Source: Chamaelirium japonicum
Lineage: Eukaryota > Streptophyta > Magnoliopsida > Liliales > Melanthiaceae
Reading direction: 5' to 3'
Assembly (NCBI GenBank): GCA_947650365.1
Contig: CANTAL010000132.1
Location: forward strand, 310,001-374,000
DNA: 64,000 bases
Shown piece by piece: positions 37,542 through 51,599 of this stretch (the first letter of the stretch is position 1; each line of letters opens with the position of its first letter). The translations under genes and the position numbers were made by a program. The notes under the pieces are model-generated. The model saw only the letters and a program-made list of their open reading frames with translations, made no database searches and was not told the DNA's origin.

Positions 37542-37584
37542 AGGAGTTCGCTAAGACTCCTGAGCAAGCGTCGAGTTTCCTCGA
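37542..37584 (+). other. Two small inverted repeats before the polypurine tract
   Basis: AGGAGT (37542-37547) pairs with ACTCCT (37556-37561) around an eight-base loop. TCGAG (37571-37575) pairs with CTCGA (37580-37584) around TTTC. They lie just upstream of the polypurine tract. A role in reverse transcription or RNA 3'-end structure is possible but only inferred. Confidence 0.4.
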
Positions 37585-37594
37585 TCACTCCCTC

Positions 37595-37603
37595 AGGAGG
37601 GGG
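37595..37603 (+). other. Polypurine tract
   Basis: AGGAGGGGG, followed by TAA and then the TG of the 3' LTR. This is the expected position and composition for the primer of plus-strand DNA synthesis. Confidence 0.85.
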
Positions 37604-37606
37604 TAA

Positions 37607-39033
37607 TGTTGGGGGTAGTCAGAAACCACCTATCTTGGATAGCATTGCAAGCGCACCGGAGATAAGAGTGCTCGAGGGAGCCCGTCCAGGAGTTGGAACC
37701 CTCGGAAGCCGAGCGTGCCCCCTTTCCAGTCCGCAAGAAGCTCGCCCCCACAGGGAGCTGGATGGACACCTTGTATCTGAGTGCAGCTCGCCCCCACAGG
37801 GAGCTGGATGGACACCTTGTATCTGAGTGCAGCTCGCCCCTCCCAGGCCCCGCAGGAGTTCCCGCCCCCGTGCTCACTAAAATCATCTTGACAGTGGAGC
37901 GAGATCCACATTGGGCTGAAGAGGCCTAGGCCAAGGGCACTCATAAGAAGCTCGCTGGAGCTCGCCTGAGCTCGCCCAGGAGCCGGCCTGAGCTCGCTCG
38001 GGAGCTCGCCGAGCTCGCCCCGGAGCTCGCCTAAGCTCGCCCAGGAGCTCGCCCAGCCCGCGCTAGAACTCGCTTGCAGCGGTAGCGGGAGTTAGACCGG
38101 CATGCATAACAGAGACACCGGTATCGCAAACGCCCCTAGCTCATGCAGGAGCTCGCCCAAGATCGCGCAGGAGCTCGCCCAAGTTCACCCTTGCATGTGG
38201 ATCTCATAGACCCGAGGACTCTGAGGGGTGGGGAAGTCGCCCAGGAGCCCGCCTAAGCTCGTTCAGGAGCTCGCCTAAACTCTCTCAGGAGCCCGCCTAA
38301 GCTCGTTCAGGAGCTCGCCTAAACTCTCTCAGGAGCTCGCCTAAGCTCTCTCAGGAGCTCGCCTAAGCTCGTTCAGGAGCTCGCCTAAGCTCTCTCAGGA
38401 GCTCGCCTAAGCTCGTTCAAGAGCTCGCCTAAGCTCTCTCAGGAGTTCGCTAAGCTCTCTCAATAGTTCGCCAAGCTTGCTCAGGAGCCCGCTTAGCTCG
38501 CTCCGAAGCTCGCCCTGACCCCTGTTTATCGAAGAGGTTGCTCCTGCGAGGTCCGACTCTTGATAAATATGGGCGAAAGGACAGAGCGGTGTCGGGCAAG
38601 CTGGCCTTTGCTTTTTCCCTGAGATCGCCCAGACTTGAACATTCCAGAATGGCCACCTGGCCACGACAAGAAAGATTCCCTTCCCCACTCAAACCGTCTG
38701 GCAGGCTACACGACAGAATGTCAGGGCGCGAGTACCAAGGACTGTCAGACCCACGCGAGCCAGAACGTGGGGGTCTAGAAGGCCCTGGAAGAATCTCCGC
38801 GTGTCGGGGTATGGTAGGCCGCCGATTGCTATAAATGCTCACCCCTAGGCTCCATAGTAGAGGTTGGAATTCCTTTTCCCTACCACTTTGGTATATCGCA
38901 GCTCGCCGTTGTGCCACTGTGACTGACTTGAGCGTCGGAGGGTCTGCGCTCCTAAGGGAGCCAGCCGTTCTCACGTTCTCTTTTCTTTGTCTTGCAGGCA
39001 GCCCGCACGGACCAGCGAAAAATCCCCCGAACA
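37607..39033 (+). repeat. 3' long terminal repeat
   Basis: 1427 bp, TG...CA, aligned to the 5' LTR without gaps at an offset of 8078. I counted about 20 substitutions, about 17 of them transitions, concentrated in the second half. The 46-bp duplication, the 22-bp array (about 38242-38510) and the TATA box (38830-38836) are all present. The G-box equivalent at 38798-38803 is CGCGTG instead of CACGTG. Confidence 0.96.
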
Positions 39034-39038
39034 CGATC
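39034..39038. other. Right target-site duplication (CGATC)
   Basis: These are the five bases immediately after the CA of the 3' LTR. They match the left TGATC at four of five positions and continue straight into a reverse-orientation satellite monomer. Confidence 0.75.
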
Positions 39039-42000
39039 CATTCTAAATCATTCGCACGATCCATTCTAATTCATTCGCACGATCCATTCTAATTCATTCG
39101 TACGATCCATTCTAATTCATTCGCACGATCCATTCAAATTCATTCGTACGATACAATCTAATTCATTCACACGATCCATTCTAATTCATTCGTACGATCC
39201 ATTCTAATTCATTCGCACGAATGTATCCATTCTAATTCATTCGTAAGATCTATTCTAATTCATTCGTACGATCCATTCTAATTCATTCGTACGATCCATT
39301 CTAATTCATTCGCACGATCCAATCTAATTCATTCGTACGATCCATTCTAATTCATTCGTATGATCCATTCTAATTCATTCGCACGATCCATTCTAATTCA
39401 TTCGCACGATCCATTCTAATTCATTCGCACGATCCATTCTAATTCATTCGCACGATCCATTCTAATTCATTCGCACGATCCATTCTAATTCATTCGCACG
39501 AATGTATCCATTCTAATTCATTCGTACGATCTATTCTAATTCAGTCGTACAATCCATTCTAATTCATTCGTACGATCCATTCTAATTCATTCGTACGATC
39601 CATTCTAATTCATTCGCACGATCCATTCTAATTCATTCGTACGATCCATTTTAATTCATTCGCATGAATGTATCCATTCTACTTCATTCGTACGATCCAT
39701 TCTAGTTCATTCATACGATCCATTCTAATTCACTCGCACGATCCATTCAAATTCATTCGTACGATCAATTCTATTTCATTCGTACGATCCATTCTTACTC
39801 ATTCGTACGATCCATTCTAATTCATTCGCACAATCTATTCTAATTCAGTCGTACGATCGATTCTAATTCATTCGTACGATCTATTCTAATTCATTCGCGC
39901 GATCCAATCTAATTCATTCGTACGATCCATTCTAATTCATTCGTACGATCCTTTCTAATTCATTCGCACGATCCATTCTAATTCATTCGCACGATCCAAT
40001 CTAATTCATTCGTACAATCCATTCTAATTCATTCGTACGATCCATTCTAATTCATTCGCATGATCCATTCTAATTCATTCGTACGATCCATTCTAATTCA
40101 GTCGTACAATCCGTTCTAATTCATTCGTACGATCCATTCTAATTCATTCGTATGATCCGTTCTAATTCATTAGTACGATCCATTCTAATTCATTCGCACG
40201 ATCCATTCTAATTCATTCATACGATCCATTCTAATTCATTCGCACAATCCATTCTAATTCATTCGTACGATCGATTCTAATTCATTCGCACAAATGTATC
40301 CATTCAAATTCATTCGTACGATCTATTCTAATTCATTCGTACGATCCATTCTAGTTCATTCGTACGATCATTCTAATTCATTCGTACGATCCATTCTAAT
40401 TCATTCGCACGAATGTATCCATTCTACTTCATTCGTACGATCCATTCTAGTTCATTCATACGATCCATTCTAATTCATTCGCACGATCCATTCAAATTCA
40501 TTCTTACGATCCATTCTATTTCATTCGTACGATCCATTCTTACTCACTCGTACGATCCATTCTAATTCATTCGCACGAATGTATCCATTCTAATTCATTC
40601 GTACGATCCATTCTAATTCATTCGTACGATACAATCTAATTTATTCGTATGATCTATTCTAATTCATTCGTACGATCCATTCTAATTCATTCGTACGATC
40701 CATTCTAATTCATTCGCACGATCCATTCTAATTCATTCGCACGATCAATTCTAATTCATTCATATGATCCATTCTAATTCATTCGCACGATCCATTCTAA
40801 TTCATTCGCACGATCCATTCTAATTCATTCGCACGAATATATCCATTCTAATTCATTCTAATTCATTCGCATGATCCATTCTAATTCATTCATACGATCC
40901 ATTCTAATTCATTCGTACGATCCATTCTAATTCATTCGTACGATCCATTCTAATTCATTCGCACGAATGTATCCATTCTAATTCATTCGCACGATCCATT
41001 CTAATTCATTCGTACGATCCATTCTAATTCAATCGTGCGGTCTATTCTAATTCATTTGCATGATCAATTCTAATTCATTCGTACGATCCATTCTAATTCA
41101 TTCGTATGTATTCATTCTAATTCATTCGTACGATCTATTCTAATTCATTCGCACGATCCATACTAATTCATTCATACGATCCATTCTAATTCATTCATAC
41201 GATCCATTCTAACTCATTCGTACGATCTGTTCTAATTCATTCGTACGATCCATTCTAATTCATTCTTAAGATCCATTCTAATTCATTCGCACGATCCAAT
41301 CTAATTCATTCACACGATCCATTCTAATTCATTCGTACGATCCATTCTAATTCATTCGCACGAATGTATCCATTCTAATTCATTCGTACGATCTATTCTA
41401 ATTCATTCGTACGATCCATTCTAATTCATTCATACGATCCATTCTAATCCATTCGTACGATCCATTCCAATTCATTCGCACGATCCATTCTAGTTCATTC
41501 GTACGATCCATTCTAATTCCTTCGCACGATCCATTCTAATTCATTCGTACAATCCATTCTAATTCATTCGCACGAATGTATCCATTCTAATTCATTCGTT
41601 CGATCTATTCTAATTCATTCGCAAGATCCATTCGTTCGAATGAATTATAATGGATCGTGCGAATGAATTAGAATGGATCGTACGAATGAATTAGAATGGA
41701 TACATTCGTGCGAATGAATTACAATGGATCGTGCGAATCTATCCATTCTACTTCATTCGTACGATCCATTCTAGTTCATTCGTACGATCCATTCTAATTC
41801 ATTCGTACGATACAATCTAATTCATTCGTATGATCCATTCTAATTCAGTCGTACAATCCATTCTAATTCATTCGTACGATCCATTCTAATTCATTCGTAT
41901 GATCCATTCTAATTCATTCGCACGAATGTATCCATTATAATTTATTCATATGATCTATTCTAATTCATTCGCATGATCCATTCTAATTCATCCATACGAT

Positions 42001-45000
42001 CCATTCTAATTCATTCGTACGATCCATTCTAATTCATTCGCACGATCCATTCTAATTCATTCGTACGATACAATCTAATTCATTCGTACGATCCATGCTA
42101 ATTCATTCGCACGAATGTATCCATTCTAATTCATTCGTACGATCCATTCTAATTCATTCGTACGATACGATCCATTCTAATTCATTCGTACGATCCATTC
42201 TAATTCATTCGTACGATCGATTCTAATTCATTCGTACGATCCATTCTAATTCATTCGTATGATACGATCTAATTCATTCGTACGATCCATTCTAATTCAT
42301 TCGTACGATCTATTGTAATTCATTCGCACAATCCATTCTAATTCATTCATACATCCATTCTAATTCATTCGTACGATCCATTCTAATTCATTCGTACGAT
42401 CCATTCTAATTCATTCGCATGATCCATTCTAATTCATTCGTACGATACAATCTAATTCATTCATATGATCCATTCTAATTCAGTCGTACAATCCATTCTA
42501 ATTCATTCATACGATTCATTCTAATTCATTCACATGATCCATTCAAATTCATTCGTACGATCCATTCTATTTCATTCGTACGATCCATTCTTTCTCATTC
42601 GGATGATCCATTCTAATTCATTCGCACGAATGTATCCATTCTAATTCATTCGTACGATCCTTTCTAATTCATTCGCACGATCCATACTAATTCATTCGTA
42701 CGATCCATTCTAATTCATTCGCATGAATGTATCTATTCTAATTCATTTGTATGATCCATTCTAATTCATTCGCACGATCCATTCTAATTCATTCGCACAA
42801 TCCATTCTAATTCATTCGCACGATCCATTCTAATTCATTCGCACGATCCATTCTAATTCATTCGTACGATCCATTCTAATTCATTTGTACGATCCATTCT
42901 AATTCATTCGCACGAATGTATCCATTCTACTTCATTCGTACGATCCATTCTAGTTCATTTGTACGACCCATTCTAATTCATTCGAACGATCCATTCAAAT
43001 TCATTCGTACGATCAATTCTAATACATTCGTACGATCCATTCTAATTCAATCGTATGATCCATTCTAATTCATTCGTACGATACAATCTAATTCATTCGT
43101 ATGATCCATTCTAATTCATTCGCATGATCCATTCTAATTCATTCGTATGATCCATTCTAACTCATTCGTACGATCTATTCTAATTCAGTCGTACGATCGA
43201 TTCTAATTCATTCGTACGATCCATTCTAATTCATTCGCACGATCCAATCTAATTCATTCGTACGATCCATTCTAATTCATTCGTACGATCCATTCTAATT
43301 CATTCGCACGATCCATTCTAATTCATTCGTACAATCCATTCAAATTCATTCGCACGAATGTATCCATTCTAATTCATTCGTACGATCCATTCTAATTCAT
43401 TCGCACGATCCATTCTAATTCATTCGTACGATCCATTCTAATTCATTCGCACGATCCATTCTAATTCATTCGTACAATCGATTCTAATTCATTTGCACGA
43501 ATGTATCCATTCTAATTCATTCGTTCGATCTATTCTAATTCATTCCCAAGATCCATTCTAATTCATTCATACGATCCATTCTAATTCATTCGTACGATCC
43601 ATTCTAATTCATTCGCACGATCCATTCTAATTCGTTCGTACGATCCATTCTAATTCATTCGTACGATCCATTCTAATTCATTCGCACGATCCATTCTAAT
43701 TCATTCGCACGATCAATTCTAATTCATTCATATGATCCATTCTAATTCATTCGCACGATCCATTCTAATTCATTCATACGATCCATTCTAATTCATTCGC
43801 ACAATCTATTCTAATTCATTCGCACGATCAATTCTAATTCATTCAAATGATCCATTCTAATTCATTCGCACGATCCATTCTAATTCATTCGTACGATCCA
43901 TTAGAATGGATCGTACGATACAATATAATTCATTCGCACGATCCATTCTAATTCATTCGTACGATACAATCTAATTCATTCGTATGATCCATTCTAATTC
44001 AGTCGTACAATCCATTTTAATTCATTCGTACGGTCCATTCTAATTCATTTGTACGATCTATTCTAATTCATTCGCACGATCCATTCTAATTCATTCATAA
44101 GATCCATTCTAATTCATTCGTACGATCCATTCTAATTCATTCGCATGATCCATTCTAATTCATTCGTATGATCCATTCTAATTCATTCGCATGATCCATT
44201 CTAATTCACTCGTACGATCCATTCTAATTCATTCGCACGAATGTATCCATTCTAATTCATTCGTATGATCTATTCTAATTCATTCGCATGATCCATTCTA
44301 ATTCATTCATACAATCCATTCTAATTCATTCATACGATCCATTCTAATTCATTCATACGATCCATTCTAATTCATTCGCACGATCCATTCTAATTCATTC
44401 ATACGATCCATTCTAATTCATTCGTACGATCCATTCTAATTCATCCGCACGATCCATTCTAATTTATTCGAGCGAATGAATTAGAATGGATCGTACGAAT
44501 GAAATAGAATAATCGTACGACTGAATTAGATTGTATCGTACGAATGAATTAGAATGGATCGTGCGAATGAATTAGAATGGATAGTACGAATGAATTAGAA
44601 TGGATCGCACGAATGAATTAGAATGGATCGTACGAATGAATTAGATTGTATCGTACGAATGAATTAGAATGGATCGTGCGAATGAATTAGAATGGATCGT
44701 ACAAATGAATTAGAATGGATCGTGCGAATGAATTCGAATGGATCGTACGAATGAATTAGAATGGATCGTATGAATGAATTAGAATGGATCGTGCGAATGA
44801 ATTAGAATAGATCGTACGAATGAATTAGAATGGATACATTCGTGCGAATGAATTAGAATGAATCGCACGAATGAATTAGAATCGATCGTACAATCCATTC
44901 TAGTTCATTCGTACGATCCATTCTAATTCATTCGCAAGATCCATTCAAATTCATTCGCACGATCAATTCTAATTCATTCGCACAAATTAGAATTCATTCG

Positions 45001-48000
45001 TACGATCCATTCTAATTCATTCCCACGATCTACTCTAATTCATTCGCACTATCCATTCTATTTCATTCGTACGATCTATTCTAATTCATTCGCACGATCC
45101 ATTCTAATTCATTCGTACGATCCATTCTAATTCATTCGTACGATCTGTTCTAATTCATTCGTACGATCCATTCTAATTCATTCTTACGATCCATTCTAAT
45201 TCATTCGCACGATCCAATCTAATTCATTCACACGATCCATTCTAATTCATTCGTACGATCCATTCTAATTCATTCGCATGAATGTATCCATTCTAAATCA
45301 TTCGTACGATCTAATGAAATAGAACGGATCATACGAATGAATTAGAATGGATCGTACGAATGAATTAGAATGGATACATTCGTGCGAAAGAATTAGAATG
45401 GATCGTACGAATGAGTAAGAATGGATCGTATGAATGAATTAGAATGGATCGTACGAATGAATTAGAATGGATCATGCGAATAAATTAGAATGGATCGTAC
45501 GAATGAATTAGAATGGATACATTCATGCGAATGAATTAGAATGGATCATACGAATGAATTAGATTGTATCGTACGATCCATTAGAATGGATAGTACGAAT
45601 GAATTAGAATGGATACATTCGTGCGAATGAATTAGAATGGATCATACGAATGAATTAGAATGGATCGTACGAATGAATTAGAATGGATCGTATGAATGAA
45701 TTAGAATGGATCGTACGAATGAATTAGAATGGATCGTATGAATGAATTAGAATGGATCGTATGGATGAATTAGAATGGATCATGCGAATGAATTAGAATG
45801 GATCGTACGAATGAATTAGAATGGATCGTGCGAATGAATTAGAATGGATCGTGCGAATGAATTAGAATGGATAGTACGAATGAATTAGATTAGATCGTGC
45901 GAATGAATTAGAATGGATCGTACGAATGAATTAGAATGGATCGTACGAATGAATTAGAATAGATTGTACGACTGAATTAGAATGGATCGTACGAATGAAT
46001 TAGAATGGATACATTCGTGCGAATGAATTACAATGGATCGTGCGAACGTATCCATTCTACTTCATTCGTACGATCCATTCTAGTTCATTCATATGATCCA
46101 TTCTAATTCATTATACAATCTAATTCATTCGTATGATCCATTCTAATTCAGTCGTACAATCCATTCTAATTCATTCGTACGATCCATTCTAATTCATTTG
46201 TACGATCTATTCTAATTCATTCGCACGATCCATTCTAATTCATTCATAAGATCCATTCTAATTCATTCGCACGATCCATTCTCATTCATTCGTACGATCC
46301 ATTTTAATTCATTCGAACGAATGTATCCATTCTAGATCCATTCTAATTCATTCGTACAATCCATTCTAATTCATTTGCACGATCCAATCTAATTCATTCG
46401 TACGATCCATTCTAATTAGAATATATCGTACGAATGAATTAGAATGGATACATTCATGCGAATGAATTAGAATGGATCGTACGAATGAGTAAGAATGGAT
46501 CGTACGAATGAAATAGAATGGATCGTACGAATGAATTTGAATGGATCGTGCGAATGAATTAGAATGGATCGTATGAATGAACTAGAATGGATCGTACGAA
46601 TGAAGTAGAATGGATACATTCGTGCGTATGAATTAGAATGGATCGTACGAATGAATTAGAATGATCGTACGAATGAATTTGAATGGATCATGTGAATGAA
46701 TTAGAATGAATCGTACGAATGAATTAGAATGGATTGTACGACTGAATTAGAATGGATCATACGAATGAATTAGAATGAATTGTACGAATGAATTAGAATG
46801 GATCGTGCGAATGAATTAGAATGGATCGTACGAATGAATAAGAATGGATCATACGAATGAATTAGACTGGATCGTGTGAATGAATTAGAATGGATCGTAC
46901 GAATGAATTAGAATGGATCATACGATTGAATTAGAATAGATCGTGCGAATGAATTAGAATGGATATATTCGTGCGAATGAATTAGAATAGATCGTACAAA
47001 TGAATTATAATGGATCGTGCGAATGAATTAGAATGGATCGTACGAATGAATTAGAATGGATCGTACGAATGAATTAGATTGGATCGTGCGAATGAATTAG
47101 AATGGATCGTACGAATGAATTAGAATCGATCGTACGAATGAATTAGAATAGATCGTACGAATGAATTAGAATGGATACATTCGTGCGAATATATTAGAAT
47201 GGATTGTACGAATGAATTAGAATGGATCGTGCGAATGAATTAGAATGGATCGGATGAATGAATTAGAATGGACCGTGCGAATGAATTAGAATGGATCGTG
47301 CGAATGAGTTAGAATGGATCATGCGAATGAATTAGAATGGATCGTGCGAATGAGTTAGAATGGATCGTACGAATGAATTAGAATGGATCGTACGACTGAA
47401 TGGATCGTACGAATGAATTAGATTGTATCGTACGAATGAATTAGAATGGATCGTGCGAATGAATTAGAATGGATCGTATGAATGAATTAGAATGGATCGT
47501 ATGAATGAATTAGAATGGATCATGCGAATGAATTAGAATAGATCGTACGAATAAATTAAAATGGATACATTCGTGCGAATGAATTAGAATGGATCGTACG
47601 AATGAATTAGAATGGATCGTGCGAATGAATTAGAATGGATCGTACAAATGACTTAGATTGGGTCGTGCGAATGAATTAGAATGGATCGTATAAATGAATT
47701 AGAATGGATCCTACGAATGAATTAGAATGGATCATACGAATGAATTAGAATAGATCATACGAATGAATTAGATTGTATCGTACGAATGATTTAGAATGGA
47801 TCGTACGAATGAATAAGAATGGATACATTCGTGCGAATGAATTAGAATAGAACGTACGAATGAGTAAGAATGGATCGTACGAATGAAATAGAATGGATCG
47901 TACGAATGAATTTGAATGGATCGTGCGAATGAATTAGAATGGATCGTATGAATGAACTAGAATGGATCGTACAAATGAAGTAGAATGGATACATTCGTGC

Positions 48001-51000
48001 GAATGAATTAGAATGGATCGTACGAATGAATTAGAATGATCGTATGAATGAATTAGAATAGATCGTACGAATGAATTAGAATGGATACATTTGTGCGAAT
48101 GAATTAGAATCGATCGTACGAATGAATTAGAATGGATCGTGCGAATGAATTAGATTGGATCGTACGAATAAATTAGAATGGATCGTACGAATGAATTTGA
48201 TTGGATCATGCAAATGAATTAGAATGGATCGTATGAATGAATTAGAATGGATCTTACGAATGAATTAGAATGGATCGTGTTAATGAATTACAATGGATTG
48301 TACGAATGAATTAGAATAGATTGTGCGAATGAATTAGATTGTATCGTACGAATGAATTAGAATGGATCGTAAGAATGAATTAGAATGGATCGTATGAATG
48401 AATTAGAATGGATTGTGCGAATAAATTAGAATAGATCGTATAAATGAATTAGACTGGATACATTCGTGCGAATGAATTAGAATGGATCGTACGAATGAAT
48501 TAGAATGGATCGTGCGAATGAATTAGAATGGATCGTACGAATGAATTAGAATGGATACATTCGTGCGAATGAATTAGAATGGATCGTACGAATGAATTAG
48601 ATTGTATTGTACGAATGAATTAGAATGGATCGTGCGAAAGAATTAGAATGGATCGTACGAATGAATTAGAATGGATCGTACGAATGAATTAGATTGGATA
48701 CATTCGTGCGAATGAATTAGCATGGATCGTACGAATGAATTAGATTGTATCGTACGAATAAATTAGAATGGATCGCACGAATGAATTAGAATCGATCGTA
48801 TGACTGAATTAGAATAGATCGTACGAATGAATTAGAATGGATACATTCGTGCGAATGAATTAGAATGGATCGTATGAATGAATTAGATTGTATCGTACGA
48901 ATGAATTAGAATGGATACATTCGTGTGAGTGAATTAGAATGGATCGCATGAATGAGTAAGAATGGATCGTACGAATGAATTAGAATGGATACATTCGTGC
49001 GAATGAATTAGAATGGATCGTACGAATGAATTAGAATGGATCGTACAATCCATTCTAATTCATTCGCACGAATGTATCTATTCTAATTCATTCGTTCGAT
49101 CTATTATAATTCATTCGCAAGATCCATTCTAATTTATTCATACGATCCATTCTAATTTATTCGTACGATCCATTCTAATTCATTCGCACGATCCATTCTA
49201 ATTGATTCGTACGATCCATTCTAATTCATTCGCATGATCCGTTCTAATTCATTTGCACGATCTATTCTAATTCATTCATATGATCCATTCTAATTCATTC
49301 GCACGATCCATTCTAATTCATTCGTATGATCCATTCTAATTCATTCACACGATCCATTCTAATTCATTCGCACGAATGAATTAGAATGGATCGTACAAAT
49401 GAATTAGAATGGATCGTATGAATGAATTAGAATCGATCGTACGACTGAATTAGAATAGATCGTACGAATGAATTAGAATGGATACATTCGTGCGAATGAA
49501 TTAGAATGGATCGTACGAATGAATTAGAATGGATCGTGCGAATGAATTAGAATGGATCGTGCGAATGAATTAGAATGGATCGTACGAATGAATTAGAATC
49601 AAGCGTACGAATGAATTAGAATAGATCGTACAAATGAATTAGAATGGATACATTCGTGCGAATGTATTAGAATGGATTGTACGAATGAATTAGAATGGAT
49701 CGTGCGAATGAATTAGAATGGATCGTATGAATGAATTAGAATGGATCGTGCGAATGAATTAGAATGGATCGTGCGATTGAGTTAGAATGGATCGTACGAA
49801 TGAATTAGAATGGATCGTACGACTGAATTAGAATGGATCGTACGAATGAATTAGATTGTATCGTACGAATGAATTAGAATGGATCGTGCGAATGAATTAG
49901 AATGGATCGTACGAATGAATTAGAATGGATCGTATGAATGATCCATTCTAATTCATTCGTACGAACCATGCAAATTCATTCGTAAGAATGTATTCATTCT
50001 AATTCATTCGTACGATCCATTCTAATTCATTCGCATTATCCAATCTAATTTATTCGTATGATCCATTCTAATTCAGTCGTACAATCCATTCTAATTCATT
50101 CGTACGATCCATTCTAATTCATTAGCACGAATGTATCCATTCTAATTCATTCGTACGATCTATTCTAATTCATTCGCATGATCCATTCTAATTCATTATT
50201 ACGATCCATTCTAATTCATTCTTACGATCCATTCTAATTCATTCGTACGATCCATTCTAATTCATTCGCACGATCCAATCTAATTCATTCGTAGGATCCA
50301 TTCTAATTCATTCGTACGATCCATTCTAATTCATTCGCACGATCCGTTCTAATTCATTCATATGATCCATTCTAATTCATTAGTATGATCCATTCTAATT
50401 CATTCGTACGATCTTATTCGTACGAATGAATTAGAATGGATCGCACGATACAATCTAATTCATTCGTATGATCCATTCTAATTCAGTCGTACAATCCATT
50501 CTAATTCATTCATACGAACCATACAAATTCATTCGTAAGAATGTATTCATTCTAATTCATTCGTACGATCCATTCTAATTCATTCGCATGATCCATTCTA
50601 ATTCATTCGTATGATCCATTCTAATTCAGTCGTACAATCCATTCTAATTCATTCGTACGATCCATTCTAATTCATTCGTATGATCCATTCTAATTCATTC
50701 ATACGATCCATTCTAATTCATTCGCACGATCCATTCTAATTCATTCGTACGATTCATTCTAATTCATTCGTATGATCCATTCTAATTCAGTCGTACAATC
50801 CATTCTAATTCATTCGTACGATCCATTCTAATTCATTCGCACAAATGTATCCATTCTACTAAATTCGTACGATCCATTGTAGTTCATTCGCACGATCTAT
50901 TCTAATTCATTCGCACGATCCATTCTAATTCATTCGTACGATCCATTCTAATTCATTCGCACGATCCATTCTAATTCATTCGCACGATCAATTCTAATTC

Positions 51001-51599
51001 ATTCATATGATCCATTCTAATTCATTCGCACGATCAATTCTAATTCATTCATATGATCCATTCTAATTCATTCGCACGATCCATTCTAATTCATTCGTAC
51101 GATCCATTCTAATTCATTCGCACGAATTTATCCATTCTAATTCATTCGTACGATCTATTCTAATTCCGTCGTACGATCCATTCTAATTCATTCGCACGAT
51201 CCAATCAAATTCATTCGTACGATCCATTCTAATTCATTCGTACGATCCATTCTAATTCATTCGCACGATCCATTCTAATTCATTCGTACGATTCATTCTA
51301 ATTCATTCGTACGATCCCTTCTAATTCATTCGCACGATCCATTCTAATTCGTACGTACGATCCATTCTAATTCATTCGTACGATCCATTCTATTTTATTC
51401 GCACGATCTATTCTAATTCATTCATATGATCCATTCTAATTCATTCGCACGATCCATTCTAATTCATTCGTACGATCCATTCTAATTCATTCGCACGAAT
51501 GTATCCATTCTAATTCATTCGTACGATCTATTCTAATTCAGTCGTACGATCGATTCTAATTCATTCGTACGATCCATTCTAATTCATTCGTTCGATCCA

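Larger units (their letters stand above)
29529..39033 (+). mobile_element. Non-autonomous Ty3/gypsy (Tat-like) LTR retrotransposon, gag-only, with antisense gene
   Basis: The 9505-bp element has two 1427-bp LTRs with TG...CA ends, a primer-binding site two bases after the 5' LTR, a polypurine tract just before the 3' LTR and flanking TGATC/CGATC. The sense strand encodes only a Gag-like protein. No protease, reverse transcriptase, RNase H or integrase reading frame or motif is visible, so any mobility would depend on an autonomous relative. Between gag and the 3' LTR lie a 78-bp tandem array, a large antisense gene and a 146-bp tandem array. The primer-binding motif and an antisense extra reading frame before the 3' LTR are known from plant Tat-lineage elements; the lineage call is inference, since no pol is present to place it. 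Confidence 0.93.
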
